A DNA stretch of 64,000 bases, from contig NC_057922.1 of NCBI RefSeq assembly GCF_018873765.1, positions 65,248,755 to 65,312,754 on the forward strand. Reading direction: 5' to 3'. The position numbers were made by a program, and so were the translations under genes. The stretch's first letter is position 1. Each line of letters starts with the position of its first letter. This DNA comes from Telopea speciosissima. Lineage: Eukaryota; Streptophyta; Magnoliopsida; Proteales; Proteaceae. The notes under the pieces were generated by a model that saw nothing but the letters and a program-made list of their open reading frames with translations, was not told where the DNA came from and ran no database searches. Positions 57,501 to 64,000 of the stretch are shown piece after piece.

Positions 57501-60500
57501 TTACCAGAAAAAGGGAAGAAGAAAGGATAATGATACAAGAAACAAAATAAGAAGCTTCCTCTAAATCAGATAGTTTAACTTGTTGAATAATTAAGAGGGA
57601 ACGCTCCCACCCCCCAAAGTAATTCACAAATGCACCAAAATGGGTTTCCTGGTAACTATATTTGATGGGGTAGTTGTCTACCTGATCAAACTGCTAGAAG
57701 TCTAGTCATCTTTTTCCCCCTTCTTTTGGGGAGAATAATTGATAAAGTGATGCATATATTTTTCTTGACGCGGGGGGGGGGGGGGGATTCAGTCATTCTT
57801 TTTCATTTGGTGCAAGGATAATATTTCAAACCTACTAATGTTTTCGCTATACTTAAATTCTCAAATTGTCTAAGAATCTTATGAAATTTGCTTTTGTTTG
57901 TATCATTGTCATGCTTGGTCTTTTTATGGCTAGTGTGTGTGTGTTGGGGGGGGGGTTGTTAATGCTCAGCTTTGCGTTGCAGTTATTGCCTATTTGAATT
58001 TGGTTGCTAGTCTTTCAATGTATATTTACCGAGTAGATAACAAAAGGCCACTAATCACCATTTCTTTTCGCTTCAGAGCATCGCTGAAGTAGTGGAAGCA
58101 TCTATTCAAGATTATGAAGAGGGTATGCAAGCTTGTAGTGAAGCAGCAAAGATATGGATGCAAGTGAGTCAAGAATTTTCGTTATGCGTGCTTGATCTAC
58201 TCTTTAAACTCTTATTTCTCCCAAAAATTCCTTGAGAGTTGAACCATATATGATTTGTTTGGTACTACACTATTCAATAGCTATGCTTCTATGAATTATT
58301 TTTTTATGGTATTCCGTTTATTCCTCACAGGTTCCTGCACCAAAAAGAGGTGATATTGTTAGACAGATAGGTGAAGCATTAAGAACGAAATTGCAACATC
58401 TCGGTAGGCTTGTATCGCTTGAGATGGGAAAGATACTTCCTGAAGGAATTGGGGAGGTTCAGGTAAAATAAATGTCAATAAGCTCTGGCATTTATTACTT
58501 TGCCCATATTTATAGGCACTGATGTTATAGCCAACCTGCACCTTAATCCAGTCCATAGGAAATGGAAGAACAATTGCTACTTTCCTTATTCGTTTGTCCA
58601 GGTATAAAAACATTAAATTTGTCAAAAGAAACTGTACATCTGCTTACAATTTCTAGCCAGAAAAAATCAACATAACTTTCTATTAATGTGCAGCAATTAC
58701 ACCTTCCTGCACAATGAAGCAAAATAAATAAATAAATAATCCCGGACCATTGTATAGGAAATTTTTCCAAAGGCCTCTAGTGGGCTGCCTTTGATCTCGG
58801 ATGGTATTGTTGCCTATGATTACATTAAGCTGCACGCTGATCTTCCAAACTGTAAGCAAATTTTCCTTGGGGGGGGAGGGGGAGGGGTGTTACTATTGCA
58901 TATCATTCCTTCCATTGTGAGTTAGTGACTACGTAATGACATACGAACCATACTCGACAGTATGTTGCCCCTGACACTCTGTGGGGGGTCAGACCAAGGT
59001 AAAAAAATATCAACTGGGAACTTCTGGAAATCTCCAGTCTTCTTCAAAATCTAAGGCAAAACAAAGGAAGAGATGCAGTTCAGACTCTACATCCCTGTCA
59101 CATTACATATTTACTTGCCAAATGCATTCCTTTCTATTGCAAATTATCTGTGGCCAGAAGCTTATTTGCCATAATCCAGGCAAACCCCTTCAGTCTTGGT
59201 GGAACAGGATTACGTCACTCTCCGCAAATTAGAATGACTGCTATCCCCTCGAAACTAAGTCATTATATAAATATTTAACTGGAAATTCATATCTGTAAGG
59301 AACCCACTTCCTACCATAGAGTCAATGATTTCTCACTTGATGTTCCTCCAATACTTGTACAAGGGCAATCCATTCATCAAAACCTGATTCATACCTGCTG
59401 TCATATCATTTTAAAAAGGGTGTGTACCCAGTGCACGAGGCTCCCACCACTGTGGGGTCTGGGGATGATCATAATGTATGCAGCCTTACCCAAGGTTTAA
59501 AGTATCTATCATGTAGAAGCACTAAAATGGAGAATAATGTATAACCAGACAAGTGTGCTAAATTGAAATTGTTATAAAAGATGAGATTTCTTACATGTAG
59601 TCACTCTATAGCCATGAAGAATGTCGGGGTGGATCAAACCCATGAATTTGAGTTTAAATCCTTGCAAATGTTCAACTTTGATGCATCTAATAGCTAAGTT
59701 TAACCTAAATGCATGGATTTATAGCAAAAAAACAGAACTAAAAAGCATGATTTGAACAAAAATATTAAGTTTTTTTTTATAGAAAAAAACATATTCCTAT
59801 GAAATCCCCTTCAATCTTTGATTTCAACTTGTTGGATAATGTAAAAGATGAATTATTTCCACTCCTTAATTCATTTTTTCAAGTGTTGAATAGAGGCCCC
59901 AAGAAGGCAAGTGTGAAAATCAAAGGTAGATGCTAGATTTCTAGGTTTTCGTTGGCTGTTTTGGGTGTATTTTTCCGCCCAGGTGGTTGCTGTGTCGAGT
60001 TTTTGAGAAAAAAAAGGGACTTAAGTGACTTTGTATCGAGCATCTTGAGATACATCTCGATATGTATTAATGTCATATTAATCGACTGTATCGTATTGTA
60101 TCGAGATGTATTGGCCGATACAATACAATACAGTCAATACATTTAAATTTTTTTTTAAAAAAAAAGAGACGTATCGGTCAGTATCTTATTGATACCGACC
60201 GATACCGATACCGATACGTGTCGTATCGTATGATACGGACCGATACTTTAAACCATGGCCTTACCCCTGCTTTCGCAAAGAGGATGTTCCATACTTGAAC
60301 CTGTGACCACTTGGTCACAATGTAGCAACCTTACCAATACACCAAGGCCTGCCCTCTTTTGTGCATTTATGTATTACTAACCGTATGATTATTTGGTCAC
60401 TGATCATTAATATTGTTGCCTAGTTTTAACTTGCAAGTCATTGGAGTGGCCCCTCAATTAAACCACAATAGATAGCAGTAGTGATGATACACAACAACAA

Positions 60501-63500
60501 AAACTCAGCCTTATCCCAACTAAATGGGGTCGGCTACATGGATCCTTGCCCTCCATAGTTAATTATGGAAGGTGTAGTGACTAGTGATGCTATACACCTT
60601 CCATAATGTTGATGTACATATTAATGCTGCCCTTCCCTAACAGTTCAAGCTTTTAGGTGAAACGGTAGCGAACACATAATTAACTATTGTTAAGGTTCTT
60701 ATACTTACTTATGACCCTTTTATTGAAGGACTTCCCTTGGTCATAAGAAGTTAAACTCATGAGCTTCAACTATTTTCTTGTAAACTCATTTTTATGCTGC
60801 CGATCAATTTGACATTGGCTTACTCAAGCTTGGGTGGAGCTGGGGATTTTCCTTCTTGGAGGGGCTTTTTGATCAATAGAAAATTTTCCTAGCTCAGTTC
60901 TTGTTCATTTAATATTGTGCTATGTAGCTTATAGTTGTTAATATTGTGCTATATAGCTTATACTTGTTATAAAATTTTAAAATAACTCTGCAACAAAGTA
61001 CATGTTTTTATGCTCTAGTAGTTGAAGAGGGGGTGAGGAGAGACAGTTGCTATAGAAGTTTCCAAGTTTTGAACCCCTCAGCACTGCGCTTGTAGGTCAG
61101 GATGTGTGTGTGTGTGTGTGTGTTCAGGATGTGTGTTGGGATCCAAATCTAGCATTTAAGGCTGCCAACTAGGAGGTTTGTAGGGTTAAAATTAATCTGA
61201 TTTGATGTCTGAGTCTTCATATTATATTTTTTTGTCCTGGAACTTTCTATGTATGTAGTCTGATCGGAGTATGATAATCTTCAACTTAGATATCTTAGGT
61301 ATATGAAGAATTGTGATTCCACATGCTTTTAGGGTGGTAAGCATTCATCATTGCTTTAGACACGTTAAAGGTTGTCATTAATTGCCTGTAATACTCACTG
61401 TCTGCATCCCTCTCTCTCTCTATCATGCACACACTAGAAAATTCAGTGTTCTCTAATTGATAGGCATTTTTCTGTTTCCTAATAAATTTATTCTTTTTAA
61501 GACCAAAAACATTGTCATTTTCAGGAAATTATTGACATGTGTGACTATGCTGTTGGATTAAGCCGGCAATTGAACGGATCGATCATACCCTCGGAACGTG
61601 AGTCAAACATTATTTTACTTTATAATATTGAAAATTTCCACAGAGTTCCGGGATTGTCATTACAACTTACAAGATCTTTGTAACTAGATATGGATCCTTG
61701 CTAAATTTTTTTACGGTTGTAATTAGCACATGTCTTTCAGCCTCTCAATTTCTTTGATGACTTTATTTTCCAAGTTTTAATTCTGACAGGGTTTGCATTG
61801 CTCTATATTTTTTAACAGGACCAAATCATATGATGTTGGAGGTGCGATTTGTCTTTGTGATTTTGGACTATGATTACTGAAAGTAACTCCTCCATATGCA
61901 AATTATAGCGTTCTGCACATGCTTTGTATGTCACAGGTGTGGAATCCTCTCGGAATAGTTGGTGTAATTACAGCTTTCAACTTCCCATGTGCTGTTCTTG
62001 GTGAGCTTTTGACCTTTCCAATTGATGGACTCGATGGATAGTTTAAACTTTTCTTTCCTCAATAAGCAATCAATCTAGTCAAAAAAAATTTCAGGTTTTA
62101 AGTCCCCATCCTCTGATAGATGGGAATGGTCTTGTGTGGTTCTCTGCCACCTCATGAAGTGATTTCACATTCTGACTTTGTTGTCTAGAACGATGTTCTT
62201 GCTTCTGATAAAATTCTAAGGAAAGAATCAAGTGAACAAATTGAAGGAAAATTATGAGCTGGTTCCTCCCACCCCGGCGAGGCCTGAAAGCTCAAGCCGT
62301 TCAGATGCCTGAAGACAGTTTCGAACCAACTGAATCTGTGGTGGAGATTGTATGGGCGGTTATCTTCATTTGTATGCCCTACATTGGCAGATAATGAAGA
62401 TAGCCTTTCTCATTTACTCAAGTTATGCTGGTGACTTATTACTTGTTGCCTTGGTTTAGCGAGCTAGATGCCAGATCCTGTGTTTTTTTTTTAATAGATA
62501 GGTACCTATTCTATGAGGGAAGGCTGGGAAGATGAGAACCAGGAGGCTTGAACCCAAGACCTCCTGGTAGGGTGGGCTTTTACACTCCACACTATTACCA
62601 ACTGTGCTAGGCAGTTGTTCTCTCCAGATCCTTTTTTAATTCTATAAGCTAAGATCTTTTGTAAATGAAACTGAAGAGTTCAACAAAAGCCAGCTTAAAT
62701 AATAAAATAATAAAATGTTTGAGGAACTCTAGTTCTTTCCTGACATACACAAAGCAATACAGAAAAATAAATAAATAAATAAAGGTTTGAGGAACTCTAG
62801 TTCTTTCCTGACATACACAAAGCAATACAGAAAAAAAAATACAGATAGACACATCAATCAGAATGCTGTCACATTGAGTTTGGTAAATTTCATTTTGAAT
62901 ATTCTTAAGTTTGTTTATGCAATAAATTTCACATGTTTGTGTGCCGTAGGATGGAATGCTTGTATTGCGTTGGTCTGTGGCAATTGTGTTGTCTGGTAAG
63001 CCTATGACTCTACCTCTCAAATTTCTTGGTCTGGATACTTAGAATACCAGATAATTTTTTTTGTAGGTTGTGCATGATCAAAATATTCAGCATACAAGGA
63101 TGAAGAAAACAATTTACTATTTTGAATAGTTCTTGTTGATGTCAAAGAATCTAGAACCCATGTTCTTTGTGTTTATGCTATTTAACCAATCTGCATGCTG
63201 TTTTCCTGATGCACAAATTGATAACAAAGCTGTTTCTGTTATCTTAAGCACGTTCTTATTGAACCTCTGATCTATCTGGGTGCTGTGTGTTTTTCTCCAT
63301 ATTTTTTAAACTTTATTTTGCCAAAAGAACGTCCAACAATGCTTCAATGCTTTATTGTGAAACAGTTGCCCATAACTTTTCATGAGTTACTAGAGTCTCA
63401 GATGTAGAAGTTAAAATTGTACTTTTTTTGGTCTAATTGACTCTTTCCCTGGATAAATCAGAATCACCTCCCTGGCCGTGAGATAAAAAAATTCAGAGAT

Positions 63501-63880
63501 TATAGACCGGTTCTGGTGTAAAGACATCAGTTCCATACTTCCATTTTATGCCTGTGTTGCTTGTAGTCACACCACAAAATCTGAAATTTTGTCTGACAAG
63601 AAAATTATTTCTTTTGAACAAGTTTATTGAGTTATTCTTTTTCCATAAATTACAAATTTTATGTTGGAAACTATTTCCTCATTATGCCATGCATTATAGG
63701 AAAGGAGCTCCCACAACTCCATTGATCACCATAGCAATGACACAGCTAGTGGCTGAGGTTCTTGAGAAGAATAACTTACCGAGTGCAATTTTCACTTCTT
63801 TCTGTGGTGGTGCGGAAATAGGGCAAGCAATAGCAAAAGATACACGTATACCACTGGTTTCATTCACTGGAAGCTCTAAG
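54513..63880 (+). CDS. ALDH7B4: Aldehyde dehydrogenase family 7 (antiquitin), 5' part
   Basis: Eight coding exons: 54513-54647, 58077-58163, 58331-58462, 61525-61597, 61819-61841, 61937-62000, 62950-62995 and 63700-63880. All have GT-AG borders and matching phases, giving 247 residues before the window ends; plant antiquitins have about 508. ALDH7B4 is a stress-induced NAD-dependent enzyme oxidising alpha-aminoadipic semialdehyde and other aldehydes. The start [18 protein letters not shown] and the blocks [12 protein letters not shown]-like [44 protein letters not shown] (with the conserved Asn) and [10 protein letters not shown] (nicotinamide loop) are visible. The catalytic Cys and Glu lie in missing exons. 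Exon 5 is only 23 nt. 'gttgtgcag' just before the ATG looks like an acceptor, so a 5' UTR intron is likely. Introns 1 and 3 exceed 3 kb and hold transposon remnants. Confidence 0.93.
54977..55155. repeat. GC-richer foldback repeat in ALDH7 intron 1
   Basis: 'gctgcccctactcccgtgcg' on the left mirrors 'cgcacacggcagtagggg' on the right. Inner arms pair 'ggcaaggcggt' with 'ctgccttgc'. Related to 2627-2890. Confidence 0.7.
55440..56145 (+). mobile_element. RTE-like LINE 3' half, degenerate, in ALDH7 intron 1
   Basis: Broken frames match the same LINE family as 23480-24660: [15 protein letters not shown]-like and [11 protein letters not shown]-like words, then [40 protein letters not shown] and the 3' terminus 'ccatgtggccgaccccattt'. 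Many stops. It lies in the sense orientation of the host gene. Confidence 0.8.
56162..56989. mobile_element. MULE-like nonautonomous element with perfect 9-bp TSD, ALDH7 intron 1
   Basis: Begins AAGGTTCGAAAACTCGAG and ends CACGAGTTCTCGAACTATG; reversed, the end reads CATAGTTCGAGAACTCG. 'gcatagtgc' flanks it at 56153-56161 and 56990-56998. Inside, a 70-bp unit ('aaagcaggacaaacacttac') is tandemly duplicated at 56402 and 56472. Non-coding. Confidence 0.8.
56999..58076. other. Remainder of ALDH7 intron 1
   Basis: No element recognised. G-tracts lie at 57773-57786 and 57945-57955. Confidence 0.5.
59417..60345 (-). mobile_element. Au-type SINE split by a later insertion, ALDH7 intron 3
   Basis: On the minus strand the tRNA-like head ('cttggtgtattggtaaggtt', 'aggttcaagtatggaac') lies at about 60267-60345. 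The body and end ('gcatacattatgatc', 'actgggtacac') lie at 59417-59482. Between them is the 766-bp element at 59492-60257. Same SINE family as 13797-14240. Confidence 0.75.
59492..60257. mobile_element. MULE-like element nested in the SINE, perfect 9-bp TSD
   Basis: Begins AAGGTTTAAAGTATC and ends GATACTTTAAACCATG (reversed: CATGGTTTAAAGTATC). 'gccttaccc', which is SINE sequence, flanks it at 59483-59491 and 60258-60266. The right third is a 'gtatcggtc / cgataccg' repeat like those near 2950 and 25030. Non-coding. It post-dates the SINE. Confidence 0.83.
60500..60565 (-). mobile_element. LINE 3'-terminal scrap
   Basis: 'ctcagccttatcccaactaa' and 'atggggtcggctacatggat' are the reverse complement of the LINE terminus at 56070-56115. 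A very short 5'-truncated copy in ALDH7 intron 3. Confidence 0.7.
60566..61524. other. Remainder of ALDH7 intron 3
   Basis: A short direct repeat ('tattgtgctatgtagcttat' and 'tattgtgctatatagcttat') is at 60913 and 60942. A GT microsatellite lies near 61103-61122. No gene. Confidence 0.5.
62001..62949. other. ALDH7 intron 6, with a 68-bp tandem duplication
   Basis: 'gtttgaggaactctagttct' begins at 62717 and again at 62785. Each copy runs to 'caaagcaatacagaaaaa'. No coding content. Confidence 0.7.
62996..63699. other. ALDH7 intron 7
   Basis: AT-rich intron sequence with no element recognised. The frame opening at 63548 and running into exon 8 crosses the intron 3' splice site and is not used. 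Confidence 0.5.
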
Positions 63881-64000
63881 GTATTTGGATCACATGTCTG
63901 TTTCTTGTAGTTATTTTATCCGAGGCATGTCTGTCTTACTATTTGTACTTAACATTGTAAAACTCTCTTAATAGCTTATAGGACATGGGTGTGTCTTACC

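Noticed and set aside
62649-63020. 123-codon minus-strand frame in ALDH7 intron 6/exon 7
   Set aside because: It is produced by the 68-bp tandem duplication translated twice, and overlaps a real exon on the other strand.
1-64000. Search for a previously undescribed multi-gene system
   Set aside because: The six supported genes belong to known, unrelated families with no operon-like or cluster logic. The unexplained content is transposon-derived.

Overview
The window is nuclear DNA from a flowering plant. It shows sparse intron-containing genes, families typical of land plants (subtilase SBT1, type-C G-gamma, LURP-one-related, COPT, CCX, ALDH7), an Au-type tRNA-derived SINE, RTE-like LINE debris, Ty1-copia fragments and many Mutator-like (MULE) elements. 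Nothing fixes the lineage. The repeat style would suit an early-diverging eudicot or a magnoliid, but that is a guess.

Six genes look intact or run off the edge. An intronless SBT1.4-type subtilase is at 4170-6578 (-). A five-exon G-protein gamma subunit with a cysteine-rich tail (GG3/GS3 class) is at 12561-20257 (-). A three-exon LURP-one-related protein is at 29690-30504 (+). A single-exon COPT5-type copper transporter is at 34611-35048 (+). A single-exon cation/calcium exchanger is at 46212-48134 (-). The first eight coding exons of an ALDH7 (antiquitin) aldehyde dehydrogenase are at 54513-63880 (+), continuing past the right edge. They do not form a pathway and look like an ordinary gene neighbourhood spread apart by transposons.

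The rest is mostly mobile DNA. Three Mutator-like elements with long terminal inverted repeats (TIRs) and perfect 9-bp target-site duplications (TSDs) can be delimited: 9210-11166, 36547-38504 and 41704-43437. The last two are Pack-MULE-like. One carries the broken 5' part of a PWWP-domain gene. The other carries an SUVH-like N-terminal fragment joined to the first-exon end of a WNK-like kinase. Shorter elements with 9-bp TSDs occur at 2345-2613, 9597-9865, 31534-32144, 35947-36323, 56162-56989 and 59492-60257. Foldback MITEs, a 5'-truncated LINE with a poly-A tail and TSD (48689-49596), LINE reverse-transcriptase remnants, copia fragments and local tandem duplications fill most of the remainder. 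Several elements are nested, so relative ages can be read.

No CRISPR array, rRNA, free-standing tRNA gene, biosynthetic cluster or defence system was seen. The most notable content is the gene-capturing MULEs and the set of elements sharing termini and TSD length but not interiors.
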